Below are positions 54,229-62,170 of a stretch of 64,000 nt of DNA, in pieces. Made by a program: the position numbers and the translations under genes. The notes below the pieces were generated by a model. The model ran no database searches and was not told the origin of the DNA. It worked only from the letters and a program-made list of their open reading frames with translations. Positions within the stretch are counted from its first letter, which is position 1. The number at the start of each line of letters is the position of its first letter. Origin of the DNA: Paenibacillus radicibacter (GTDB lineage: Bacteria; Bacillota; Bacilli; Paenibacillales; NBRC-103111); NCBI RefSeq assembly GCF_024721995.1, contig NZ_JANQBC010000005.1:124001-188000 (forward strand), in the 5' to 3' direction.

Positions 54229-54657
54229 TTATTCGAGGTTCTGATAAATTTTATCTAGAATTCGCTTTAGTTCATGGACTTCTTCATCAGTGATGCCTTT
54301 TAGAGATTGGTCTAGAACTTCAACGACTACAGGAATCAATCCTTCGCGTAGCAAGCGTCCTTTTTCAGAAATAAATAATAAGCAAGCTCGGCCGTCTTCG
54401 GGATGACAATGACGCTCGATTAACTCTTTCTTGAGCATTTTGTCCAGTATGCGAGCTACACTTGTCTGGTCTTTGTATAGTTTATGCGCAAGTTCTTTCT
54501 GTGTAATACCTGCTTCCTGCTCGGACAAATGAGATAGAACTCTCCACTGCTCCGTCGTGAGTTCATAGGGCTGAATTCGTTTCTGTAAAAAGGCGGATAG
54601 CCGAAGATCGGTACGGTGGATGTAAGGACCAATGGATCTGTCTATTGGGTGATTCAT
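54229..54657 (-). CDS. MarR-family regulator
   Basis: A 142-aa winged-helix regulator. The core is EQWRVLSHLSEQEAGITQKELAHKLYKDQTSVARILDKMLKKELIERH, and the wing has DGRACLLFISEKG. The N- and C-terminal helices form the dimer. It lies directly upstream of the MFS transporter and near two copies of an ATGCTATAGCA palindrome, so it most likely represses itself and the transporter. The ligand is unknown. Confidence 0.93.
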   Translation of the reverse strand: MNHPIDRSIGPYIHRTDLRLSAFLQKRIQPYELTTEQWRVLSHLSEQEAGITQKELAHKLYKDQTSVARILDKMLKKELIERHCHPEDGRACLLFISEKGRLLREGLIPVVVEVLDQSLKGITDEEVHELKRILDKIYQNLE

Positions 54658-54681
54658 GTGTGACCTTCTTTCAATATCTTG

Positions 54682-54706
54682 TAAGTATATGCTATAGCAA
54701 GTATAT
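54682..54706. promoter_or_regulatory. MarR-type palindrome before the marR gene
   Basis: TATATGCTATAGCAAGTATA, an extended palindrome with the same ATGCTATAGCA core as 54201-54217, about 30 bp upstream of the regulator start. Confidence 0.6.
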
Positions 54707-54738
54707 GGAGGTGGCGGAAAAAAGTCAATCCCAACTAT

Positions 54739-54766
54739 TGTTAACTGTTATATACGTGCTATAATA
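54739..54766 (+). promoter_or_regulatory. Promoter of the first stalk-hydrolase gene
   Basis: TTGTTA (54739-54744), a 16-bp spacer and TATAAT (54761-54766), about 45 bp before the TTG start. Confidence 0.6.
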
Positions 54767-54810
54767 AGCATGTGTTTTGTAATTGTAAACTATTGGATGG
54801 GGTGAGTGTT

Positions 54811-56496
54811 TTGAAGAAGAAATTTGGTATGCTTCACAAGGTTGCCACAGCATCTTTAGCCACAGCATTATGGGTTAGTCCGATCGCTTCTGCAGCAGCA
54901 GTAGGGTCAGAAGTTACAGCTTCGAGCAATCAAGCGGTAGCAGCAGAAAGTCTTATCGTTCCAGTGCGTGCGGTTGGTGAGACAATTGGTGCAAGTGTGA
55001 AATGGGACGAAGCAACAAGCAGTGTTACAGTCGTAAGAGGACAAACCCAGCTTCAGTTAAAAGTAGGGGAAAGCACAGCTGTAGTCAATGGGAAAACAGT
55101 AGATTTGGGTGTGAAAGTGGAGTTTATAGGCGATCGTATACAAGTACCGCTTTCTATTTTGCAAGATACATTTGAGAGTAAAATTGGTTGGGACACGAAG
55201 ACAGGTAAAGCTGTCCTTGCCAAAGGGGATGTCACTTCCGCAGCGACTAGCTTTGTCCATGCCTTTTTAACAGGGGATGTACAAGGGGCTTTGGGATTGA
55301 TGAACGATAAACTAAAGGCGGCTCTTCCTGCTGAGGTGATCGGAACGCTTGCCCCGAATTATCAGGCGATATTTGGGCAGATCGATGAGTTAGTTCAAGT
55401 CAATACGAGTAAGAATGCGGTACATGAGAATGTAGAGCTTATATATAAAGCGTCGAATATGCCGCTGCATTTGACGATTCGCTTAGATTCGAGTGGACTA
55501 GTGGATGATATGTACGTGTCTATCGAGCCGACTGCAGCGCCTTATGAGAAACCGAAGTACGATGATGCTAAGCTATATACGGAAAAAGATATTGTAGTAG
55601 GTAGTGGAGAGATGGCGCTCCCAGGAACCTTAACGATGCCAGTAGGCAAAGGGAATGTCCCTGTTGTGATCCTCGTGCACGGTTCAGGACCGAACGATCG
55701 TGATGAAACGTTCCTTAGTGTGAAGCCGTTCCGTGATCTGGCTGTTGGCCTAGCTGCACAAGGTATTGCGGTAATCAGATATGAGAAGGTAACAAGAGAG
55801 CATACGGCGAAATCCAGTGTCGCAGCTGGAGGAAAGTTCTCTGTAAAAGAAGAGACCATTGATGATGCGATTCGTGCCGTTCAGTTAGCGAAGACCTTAG
55901 ATGGAATTGATCCTAAAAGAATCATTGTTGCAGGACACAGTCAAGGCGGCATGATGATGCCACGCATTATCGAAGCCGATACGAACCACGATATTGCCAA
56001 GGCAGTCATTATCTCCGGCCCAGCGAACTCACTCGAAGATGCGCTCATCGAGCAGACGGAATATGCGCTGGAGTCAGCTAAATTAATGGGTCAACCGACT
56101 GAACCTATTGCACAGAGGCTAGATATGTTCAAGCAGCAAGTTGCGCTGCTTAAAGATCCGCAGTACTCCGTAAGTAATGTGCCGCAAGGATTTGCGCTAG
56201 GTGATCCGTATTGGTGGTATGATCTACGTAACTACTCTGGAGCAGCAATTGCGAAGAATCAGAAGACACCACTACTCATTATGCAAGGTGAGAACGATGC
56301 ACAGGTGCTCGCACATCATTTGGACAATTGGAAAAAAGCACTGTCTAACCGCACCGATGTTACATACAGCTTATATCCAAAGGTAACACACTTCCTGATT
56401 GAATCAGAAGGACGTTCAACCGGAATGGAACACTTGAAGCCAGCCAATGTTTCAGAAGCTATTATTAATGATATTGTTAAATTTATAAAAAATTAA
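54811..56496 (+). CDS. Secreted stalk-domain alpha/beta hydrolase, copy 1
   Basis: A 561-aa protein with a signal peptide (KKKFGMLHKVATASLATALWVSPIASAA). An N-terminal stalk domain follows (LIVPVRAVGETIGASVKWDE, about 45-130), then a DUF3887-like helical region (about 140-235). A C-terminal serine hydrolase domain has an oxyanion-type LVHGSGPNDRDE, nucleophile S377 in GHSQGG, acid in MQGENDAQV and His in KVTHFL. The start is TTG at 54811 behind GGGGTGAG, matching the paralogue. It is probably an exported esterase or peptidase-like enzyme; substrate unknown. A tandem copy follows. Confidence 0.88.
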   Translation: MKKKFGMLHKVATASLATALWVSPIASAAAVGSEVTASSNQAVAAESLIVPVRAVGETIGASVKWDEATSSVTVVRGQTQLQLKVGESTAVVNGKTVDLGVKVEFIGDRIQVPLSILQDTFESKIGWDTKTGKAVLAKGDVTSAATSFVHAFLTGDVQGALGLMNDKLKAALPAEVIGTLAPNYQAIFGQIDELVQVNTSKNAVHENVELIYKASNMPLHLTIRLDSSGLVDDMYVSIEPTAAPYEKPKYDDAKLYTEKDIVVGSGEMALPGTLTMPVGKGNVPVVILVHGSGPNDRDETFLSVKPFRDLAVGLAAQGIAVIRYEKVTREHTAKSSVAAGGKFSVKEETIDDAIRAVQLAKTLDGIDPKRIIVAGHSQGGMMMPRIIEADTNHDIAKAVIISGPANSLEDALIEQTEYALESAKLMGQPTEPIAQRLDMFKQQVALLKDPQYSVSNVPQGFALGDPYWWYDLRNYSGAAIAKNQKTPLLIMQGENDAQVLAHHLDNWKKALSNRTDVTYSLYPKVTHFLIESEGRSTGMEHLKPANVSEAIINDIVKFIKN

Positions 56497-56507
56497 ATTT
56501 TTGATCC

Positions 56508-56537
56508 AAACATCGACCGAAAGGTCGGTGTTTTATT
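56508..56537 (+). terminator. Intrinsic terminator, copy 1
   Basis: ACATCGACC / GGTCGGTGT stem with a GAAA loop and a T-rich tail. It is identical to the one at 58367 and is part of the duplicated unit. Confidence 0.85.
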
Positions 56538-56669
56538 TTACAATGAAAGAAGTGAAAGTTAGGTGGAGCGGTAGATAGTGGTAGAGATTCGTATTGCGAG
56601 CGGTCAGATAGATAGTATAATGGTAAAGTATTGAAAAAAATCAAAAAATATATAATCGAGGTGAAAGAT

Positions 56670-58355
56670 TTGAAGAAACGATTTAATATGATCCACAAAA
56701 TGGTAGTCGCATCATTAGCAACAACGTTGCTTTTAGCGCCAATTGCTTCTGCCGCTGAACAAGAAATGGTAACGATATCTTCCGAGAAAAAAACAAGTTC
56801 AAGTGATCACCGTTTAGTGCCAGTACGTATCATGAGTGAAACGATTGGCGCAGGTGTGAAATGGAATGGACTTGCCAAGAGTGTGACGGTGACGAAGGGA
56901 GATACCCAGATTATTTTTACCGTTGGAGAAAGTGATGCACTAGTAAATAATAAAGCGACTAGTCTTGGCGCAAAAGTGGAATATAAGGATGGTATGGTGT
57001 ATGTACCGCAGTCTATATTGCAAAATGCGCTAGAAAGCAAGATTAGTTGGAATGCCGATTCCAATCAAGTCGTAGTCGCATCGGGTGATTTGGAAGTGAC
57101 AGCAAGTCAATTTGTACATGCCATGCTAAAAGCAGATGTAGAAAATATACGAGCTCTAATGAATGACAAGTTGAAGGCAAGTACACAAGCTACACTTCTT
57201 GCAGGAATAGGTAAGAGTTATCAAGGTTTGTATGGTCAGATTAATGAGCAATTAACAGCTAGCACAAGCAAGAATGCCGTACATGAGAATGTTGTACTTA
57301 CATATAAAGCGCAGGGCATACCTTTCCAAATTACGATTAGATTTGATAATAAGGGTCTTGTTGATGATGTTTTCATTCCGTATACATCAGACACCGGGCT
57401 TTATCAGAAACCAAGCTATGACGATCCAAAGCTTTATACGGAAAAAGAAGTTGTTGTAGGTGAAGGGGATTTGGCACTGCCAGGTACACTTACGTTGCCT
57501 GTAGGGAAGACGAATGTTCCAGTTGTTGTGCTTGTTCATGGCTCAGGTCCTAATGATCGTGATGAATCAGCACTTAGCTTGAAACCTTTCCGTGATCTTG
57601 CTGTTGGTCTAGCGGCGCAAGGAGTAGCTGTACTTCGTTATGAGAAAGTGACTAGAGAGCATACACTTCAATCCTCTGCCGCTGCGAAGGGAAAGTTTAC
57701 AGTAAAAGAAGAAACAATTGATGATGCGATCCGTGCTGTGCAAGCTGTTAAGAAGATAGAAGGCATTGATACTAAGAAAATCATCGTAGTTGGTCACAGC
57801 CAAGGCGGTATGCTGATCCCTCGTATTATTGAAGCTGACAAGAATCAAGACATTGCCAAAGCGGTCATTATAGCAGGTCCTGCAACATCGCTCGAAGATA
57901 TTATGATTGAGCAGTCTGAGTACGGTATCGAATCATTGAAGCAATTGGGACAGTCTACTGCGTCTATGGAGCAGCAATTGGAGATGATGAAACAACAAGT
58001 TGCACTAATTAAGGATCCAGCGTACTCCACGAGCAAGCTGCCTGAAGGATTCATGTTAGGTAATCCATATTGGTGGTTGGACTTCCGTAATTATTCGGGT
58101 CCAGCAATCGCGAAGAACCAGAAGACGCCCCTTCTCATCATGCAAGGGGAGAACGATTCTCAAGTTCTAGCACACCATCTAGATGCTTGGAAAAAAGGTC
58201 TTGCTAACCGTTCCGATGTGACTTACGCTTCGTACCCGAAGGTGAATCATTTTTTAGTGGAGGCAGAAGGTCGTTCGACTGGGGTAGAATATAGCCAGCC
58301 TGCAAACGTTTCAGAAGCTATCATTAATGATATTGTTAAATTTGTAAAAAAATAA
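56670..58355 (+). CDS. Secreted stalk-domain alpha/beta hydrolase, copy 2
   Basis: A 561-aa tandem paralogue of exactly the same length and architecture: signal peptide, stalk domain (LVPVRIMSETIGAGVKWNG), DUF3887-like region, and hydrolase domain with LVHGSGPNDRDE, S377 in GHSQGG, MQGENDSQV and KVNHFL. The start is TTG at 56670 behind GAGGTGAAA. The catalytic triad is intact, so both copies should be active. Divergence is spread over the whole protein, and strongest in the first 130 residues. Confidence 0.88.
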   Translation: MKKRFNMIHKMVVASLATTLLLAPIASAAEQEMVTISSEKKTSSSDHRLVPVRIMSETIGAGVKWNGLAKSVTVTKGDTQIIFTVGESDALVNNKATSLGAKVEYKDGMVYVPQSILQNALESKISWNADSNQVVVASGDLEVTASQFVHAMLKADVENIRALMNDKLKASTQATLLAGIGKSYQGLYGQINEQLTASTSKNAVHENVVLTYKAQGIPFQITIRFDNKGLVDDVFIPYTSDTGLYQKPSYDDPKLYTEKEVVVGEGDLALPGTLTLPVGKTNVPVVVLVHGSGPNDRDESALSLKPFRDLAVGLAAQGVAVLRYEKVTREHTLQSSAAAKGKFTVKEETIDDAIRAVQAVKKIEGIDTKKIIVVGHSQGGMLIPRIIEADKNQDIAKAVIIAGPATSLEDIMIEQSEYGIESLKQLGQSTASMEQQLEMMKQQVALIKDPAYSTSKLPEGFMLGNPYWWLDFRNYSGPAIAKNQKTPLLIMQGENDSQVLAHHLDAWKKGLANRSDVTYASYPKVNHFLVEAEGRSTGVEYSQPANVSEAIINDIVKFVKK

Positions 58356-58366
58356 AATTTTTGATC

Positions 58367-58396
58367 CAAACATCGACCGAAAGGTCGGTGTTTTAT
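58367..58396 (+). terminator. Intrinsic terminator, copy 2
   Basis: The same ACATCGACC-GAAA-GGTCGGTGT hairpin and flanks as after copy 1. Confidence 0.85.
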
Positions 58397-58440
58397 TTTA
58401 CAATGAAAGAAGAGAAAGTCAGGTGAAGAGGGAGAGAAGG

Positions 58441-59466
58441 ATGGTTGATGAGATGATGGATAGTGAAGGGAGAATTCAAGTTAATAAAGGATCATGCTGC
58501 GCAGGAAGTCGGGCATCGCTCATGGGACAATCCGAAGAGGTTCAGGTGGATCGGCAAGTAGATCGTGATGCTGCTGAAGTTGAGATTGAGTATAAGGTAG
58601 GAAAATCATGGTCTGATGAAGGAATGGTTTGTTTACCCGCTGGAGAATTTCTTATGGGAACGAATGATCACGAAGGCTTTGCGTCGGATGGAGAAGGACC
58701 TGTTCGAGCGGTTCAGGTAAGTTCGTATTACATAGATGCTTGTGCGGTAAGCAATAGGAAGTATGTGGAATTTGTACAAGAGACAGGTTATGTGACAGAG
58801 GCAGAGATGTTTGGATGGTCGTATGTGTTTCATCTGTTCGTGTCAGCGAAATCTGCTCCATACGTGAAACAAGTTCCGCAGGAAACACCGTGGTGGCATG
58901 TGGTGGAAGGAGCATACTGGCGTTGCCCAGAAGGGATAGACTCGAGCATAGAAGATCGGATGAATCATCCTGTTGTTCATGTGACTTGGAATGACGCGAA
59001 TGCGTACTGCAAATGGGCAGGCAAGCAGCTTCCAACCGAAGTGCAGTGGGAATATGCGGCTAGAGGTGGGCTTGTCCAGCGGCGTTATCCGTGGGGAGAT
59101 GAATTGAAACAAGGTGGCGAGCATCATTGCAACATCTGGCAGGGGAAGTTTCCGATTAAAGATCATGCAAGTGATGGATATTCGGGTACAGCACCTGTTC
59201 ATGCTTATAAGCCGAATGGGTATGGCATCTATAATGCATCAGGGAATGTGTGGGAATGGTGTGCAGACTGGTTTAGTCCAGATTATCACTTGATGGCAGA
59301 GTCTCTTGATCCACAAGGGCCACCTAGTGGGCAAGCGCGTTCGATGCGCGGAGGTTCGTATCTGTGTCATAAATCATACTGCAATCGGTATCGCGTAGCA
59401 GCACGAAGCAAAAACACACCAGACAGCTCGAGTGGTAACATCGGCTTTCGGTGTGTTAGGAATTGA
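58441..59466 (+). CDS. Formylglycine-generating-enzyme-family protein
   Basis: A 341-aa SUMF1/FGE-sulfatase-domain protein. The core runs from MVCLPAGEFLMGTNDHEG to GNIGFRCVRN and has HPVVHVTWNDANAYCKWAGK, RLPTE-like QLPTEVQWEYAARGG and NASGNVWEWCADWF. The active-site cysteine pair is present in GGSYLCHKSYCNRYRVAAR (C309 and C314 from this start), with the spacing of human FGE C336/C341. It may therefore truly oxidise a CxPxR cysteine to formylglycine in a sulfatase, but no sulfatase is nearby. The first roughly 60 residues are an unrelated polar extension with a CC pair. The ATG at 58441 is taken; a GTG at 58423 is in frame. It overlaps the convergent Rrf2 gene by 11 bp. Confidence 0.9.
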   Translation: MVDEMMDSEGRIQVNKGSCCAGSRASLMGQSEEVQVDRQVDRDAAEVEIEYKVGKSWSDEGMVCLPAGEFLMGTNDHEGFASDGEGPVRAVQVSSYYIDACAVSNRKYVEFVQETGYVTEAEMFGWSYVFHLFVSAKSAPYVKQVPQETPWWHVVEGAYWRCPEGIDSSIEDRMNHPVVHVTWNDANAYCKWAGKQLPTEVQWEYAARGGLVQRRYPWGDELKQGGEHHCNIWQGKFPIKDHASDGYSGTAPVHAYKPNGYGIYNASGNVWEWCADWFSPDYHLMAESLDPQGPPSGQARSMRGGSYLCHKSYCNRYRVAARSKNTPDSSSGNIGFRCVRN

Positions 59467-59887
59467 TACGACTATGAAAATCGTTCACGATATCTTCCAT
59501 CGTAATGACCGCAAGCACGCCTTCCATCACGGCTTGGGCGCGGTGCAAGATGATTTCAAGGACAGACTGAATGTTAGCGCCAATGGGGCAGCTTGGATTC
59601 GGACTTTCATGGAATTGGAATAATTCACCTTCTTCTACAACCTCAACTGCGCGGTATACATCAAGCAGCGTGATTTCGGATAAGCTTTTGACTAAGTATG
59701 CCCCTCCTGCTCCAGCGCGAACTTGGACGAATCCTGCCTTTTTCAGTAGACTCGTGATGCGGCGAATAACGACAGGGTTCGTATTGACACTTCCTGCGAT
59801 CCATTCGGATGTCGAAACTATCGATCCTTGTGTGGCAAGCAGCGACAATATGTGCACACCAACGGTAAAACGACTGCTAATTTTCAT
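59456..59887 (-). CDS. Rrf2-family regulator (YwnA-like)
   Basis: A 143-aa Rrf2 winged-helix protein. The HTH is MKISSRFTVGVHILSLLATQ ... NTNPVVIRRITSLLKKAGFVQVRAGAGGAYLV. It has a single cysteine (PNPSCPIGANIQ), so it lacks the three-Cys cluster site of IscR/NsrR and resembles YwnA-type members. Its promoter overlaps the palindrome CTGTAACTATAATGGTT, also found before the YwnB-like gene at 62171. In B. subtilis ywnA and ywnB are neighbours, which supports the assignment. The start is behind AAAGGGG. Confidence 0.9.
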   Translation of the reverse strand: MKISSRFTVGVHILSLLATQGSIVSTSEWIAGSVNTNPVVIRRITSLLKKAGFVQVRAGAGGAYLVKSLSEITLLDVYRAVEVVEEGELFQFHESPNPSCPIGANIQSVLEIILHRAQAVMEGVLAVITMEDIVNDFHSRINS

Positions 59888-59907
59888 GGGTCAGACCCCT
59901 TTCGCTG

Positions 59908-59942
59908 GAACCATTATAGTTACAGCATCTTCCTATTGTCAA
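59908..59942 (-). promoter_or_regulatory. Promoter and operator of the Rrf2 gene
   Basis: On the minus strand TTGACA (59942-59937), an 18-bp spacer and TATAAT (59918-59913). The operator GTAACTATAATGGTT overlaps the -10 box. Layout and spacing are the same as in the promoter at 62002. Confidence 0.75.
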
Positions 59943-60028
59943 GCGCTTCGGAAGACGCATGCTAGGTTTGTAGTTTTCGTTTATAATAACTGAATAGAGA
60001 TATTGGGTTTGATCAAAAAGTTAACGAA

Positions 60029-60150
60029 GTATAAAAATACACTGGAAGAGCGGAGCGACCGACTTTGAAAGAGTGAAAATACCTTATAATAAATTCAAAT
60101 TTCACGATTTCACGGAGGCTGGAAGTGTTTTTTATACGGAGTGGGACTTC
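60029..60150 (+). repeat. Dispersed structured repeat, copy 3 (diverged)
   Basis: The outer stem GTATAAAAATACACT (60029-60043) / AGTGTTTTTTATAC (60124-60137) differs wholly from copies 1 and 2 but pairs well. The inner hairpin is shorter: AGTGAAA / TTTCAC. Conserved parts remain: TGGAAGAGCGGAGCGACCG, CTTTGAAA, TTCACGATT and CTGGAAG, with GGAGTGGGAC where the others have GCAGYGCC. It lies just upstream of the nitric oxide synthase gene, in the same orientation. The rest of the 295-bp gap holds the Rrf2 promoter. Confidence 0.65.
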
Positions 60151-60182
60151 TTTTTGAGCAGGCTTCAAGGAAAGAGGCAAAC

Positions 60183-61346
60183 ATGACTCAGCATGAGCAG
60201 CTATATCAGGAAGCGGCACAATTCATCGTTACTTGTTATGAAGAACTAGGCAAGTCCGCGGATCAAGCAGCGCAGCGGCTTGCACAAATAAAAGAGAATA
60301 TTCATGAAACAGGAACATATAGCCATACATCCGAGGAGCTTGAGCATGGGGCAAAGATGGCGTGGCGCAACAGCAATCGCTGCATTGGCCGCTTGTTCTG
60401 GAACTCGCTGCATGTGTTTGACGCACGGGCGTTGACGCAAGAAGCGGAGATGGCACAGGCGATTATTGATCATATTCAGTATGCAACCAATAATGGGAAG
60501 ATCAGACCTTCGATTACCATTTTCCGACCAGCCGAGCAAGGACAAGAGGTACGAATCTGGAACAATCAATTGGTTCGATTTGCAGGATATAGGACGGAAC
60601 ATGGTGTTGTTGGTGACCCGATTTCACTTGAATTTACTTCTGTGTGTGAGAACTTAGGCTGGAAGGGTGCAGGAACGGACTATGATGTGTTGCCACTAGT
60701 GATCAGCATGGGTCAGGAGTCACCTAAGTGGTTCTCAATTCCTGAGAATGTTGTGCTTCGTGTTCCGATTGAGCACCCCGAATATGAATGGTTTGAGGAC
60801 TTGAACTTGCAGTGGTACGCGGTGCCTTTTGTATCGGACATGTGTATGGAGATTGGCGGTATTCGCTATACGGCTGCTCCGTTTAATGGCTGGTACATGG
60901 AGACAGAGATTGGTGCACGCAATTTTGCAGACGAACAGCGGTACAACATGTTGCCTAAAGTCGCTGAGCGGATGAATTTGAACATGTCTACGAATACATC
61001 ACTGTGGAAAGACAAAGCGCTCGTTGAGCTGAATATTGCAGTACTCCATTCTTACAAAAAAGCAGGGGTCAGCATCGTCGATCACCATACAGCTGCTGAT
61101 CAGTTTCAGCGCTTCGAGCAAGCGGAAGAGGCGAAGGGTCGCGAGCTAACCGGAGATTGGACATGGCTCATTCCACCTGTGTCACCTGCGACGACGCATA
61201 TTTTCCATAGCCATTATAACAACGCACTTGTGAAGCCGAATTACTTGAAGCAGGACGTGCCGTATGAAGCCATCGGGCTAGAGAAAGTGGATGAGAAGTC
61301 AGGGGATGGTGGCCTAATCCCAATGAAGTGTCCGGTTCATCATTAA
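60183..61346 (+). CDS. nos: Nitric oxide synthase oxygenase
   Basis: A 387-aa bacterial NOS (oxygenase domain only), making NO from L-arginine with a separate reductase. The heme-ligating Cys is C67 in [13 protein letters not shown], and the Arg/pterin-site regions include [36 protein letters not shown] and [17 protein letters not shown]. The length fits Bacillus NOS. The ATG at 60183 follows AAGGAAAGAGG; the open frame to 60141 lies partly in the repeat element. In Bacillus NO protects against oxidative stress and antibiotics. msrA follows after 33 bp. Confidence 0.96.
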   Translation: MTQHEQLYQEAAQFIVTCYEELGKSADQAAQRLAQIKENIHETGTYSHTSEELEHGAKMAWRNSNRCIGRLFWNSLHVFDARALTQEAEMAQAIIDHIQYATNNGKIRPSITIFRPAEQGQEVRIWNNQLVRFAGYRTEHGVVGDPISLEFTSVCENLGWKGAGTDYDVLPLVISMGQESPKWFSIPENVVLRVPIEHPEYEWFEDLNLQWYAVPFVSDMCMEIGGIRYTAAPFNGWYMETEIGARNFADEQRYNMLPKVAERMNLNMSTNTSLWKDKALVELNIAVLHSYKKAGVSIVDHHTAADQFQRFEQAEEAKGRELTGDWTWLIPPVSPATTHIFHSHYNNALVKPNYLKQDVPYEAIGLEKVDEKSGDGGLIPMKCPVHH

Positions 61347-61379
61347 CATTATGGGGTTATGAGTAGAGGGGGAATCAGG

Positions 61380-61925
61380 ATGACGACAAACAAAGAGAAA
61401 CATGAGCTAGAGCTTGCGATGTTTGCAGGAGGCTGCTTCTGGTGTATGGTGACGCCATTTGAACAGTTGCCGGGTATTGGTGGAATTGTATCGGGGTATG
61501 CGGGTGGTCATTTGGAGAATCCGACATACAAGGAAGTAAAGATGGGTACGACAGGACATGCAGAGGTTGTGCAGATTTCATTCGATCCAGAAGTATTTCC
61601 ATATGAGAAATTGTTAGAGCTGTTCTGGCAGCAGATTGACCCGACAGATAGCGGTGGGCAGTTCCAAGATCGCGGCAGTCAGTATCGCACAGGCATCTAT
61701 TACTACAACGAGAAGCAGCGCGAGCTAGCAGAAGCATCGAAGGTAGCGCTTGCGGTAAGCGGTCGATTTGATAAGCCGATTGTGACGGAGATAGAGGCGG
61801 CAGGAGTCTTCTATCTAGCGGAAGATTATCATCAAGATTATCACAAGAAGAATCCCGAGCATTATAAAGAAGATCGGAAGCAGTCTGGTCGAGATGAATT
61901 TATCGAGACGAAATGGACGAAATAA
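61380..61925 (+). CDS. msrA: Peptide methionine-S-sulfoxide reductase
   Basis: A 181-aa MsrA repairing methionine-S-sulfoxide. The catalytic motif GGCFWC (C19) is followed by MVTPFEQLPG; GTTGHAEVVQISFDPE and DSGGQFQDRGSQYRTGIYY are also typical. No C-terminal resolving Cys is present, and there is no MsrB domain; the second Cys of GCFWC (C22) may serve. The ATG at 61380 is behind GAGGGGGA; an ATG at 61359 is also in frame. It is probably co-transcribed with nos, linking NO synthesis and oxidant repair. Confidence 0.95.
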   Translation: MTTNKEKHELELAMFAGGCFWCMVTPFEQLPGIGGIVSGYAGGHLENPTYKEVKMGTTGHAEVVQISFDPEVFPYEKLLELFWQQIDPTDSGGQFQDRGSQYRTGIYYYNEKQRELAEASKVALAVSGRFDKPIVTEIEAAGVFYLAEDYHQDYHKKNPEHYKEDRKQSGRDEFIETKWTK

Positions 61926-61942
61926 GCATATAGAGCGTAGGA

Positions 61943-61986
61943 AAAAAGTCTTTGGCGGTACTTGTCGCGAAAGGCTTTTATTTTTG
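61943..61986 (+). terminator. Intrinsic terminator of nos-msrA
   Basis: AAAAGTCTTT / AAAGGCTTTT arms with a G-T pair, then TATTTTT. Confidence 0.7.
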
Positions 61987-62001
61987 ATTTTGGAAAATAG
62001 A

Positions 62002-62037
62002 TTGACAACAAAGTTTAGTTGTAACTATAATGGTTAC
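62002..62037 (+). promoter_or_regulatory. Promoter and operator of the YwnB-like gene
   Basis: TTGACA (62002-62007), an 18-bp spacer and TATAAT (62026-62031). The palindrome GTAACTATAATGGTTAC (62021-62037) overlaps the -10 box, as in the Rrf2 gene promoter. Confidence 0.8.
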
Positions 62038-62057
62038 ATAAAGAGCGGTAGTCATGA

Positions 62058-62083
62058 CTAGTAAGTTAAGCTAGTCTTACTAG
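62058..62083 (+). promoter_or_regulatory. Inverted repeat in the YwnB-like leader
   Basis: CTAGTAAG (62058-62065) pairs with CTTACTAG (62076-62083) over a 10-nt loop. No T run follows at once. Role unknown: a second operator or an mRNA leader hairpin. Confidence 0.4.
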
Positions 62084-62113
62084 AGGAGAATCTGCATTTT
62101 TTTTAATTATGAT

Positions 62114-62130
62114 GTAACTTTAGTGGTTAC
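62114..62130. promoter_or_regulatory. Second Rrf2-type operator
   Basis: GTAACTTTAGTGGTTAC, the same GTAAC-N7-GTTAC palindrome as at 62021, placed in the leader 40 bp before the gene. Confidence 0.65.
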
Positions 62131-62170
62131 AACAAATATTTTATAAAACACATTATTGGAGGTTATTGTC

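Noticed and set aside
59571-59993. A 140-codon plus-strand frame opposite the Rrf2 gene.
   Set aside because: It is the antisense of a conserved winged-helix regulator and runs across that gene's promoter and operator.
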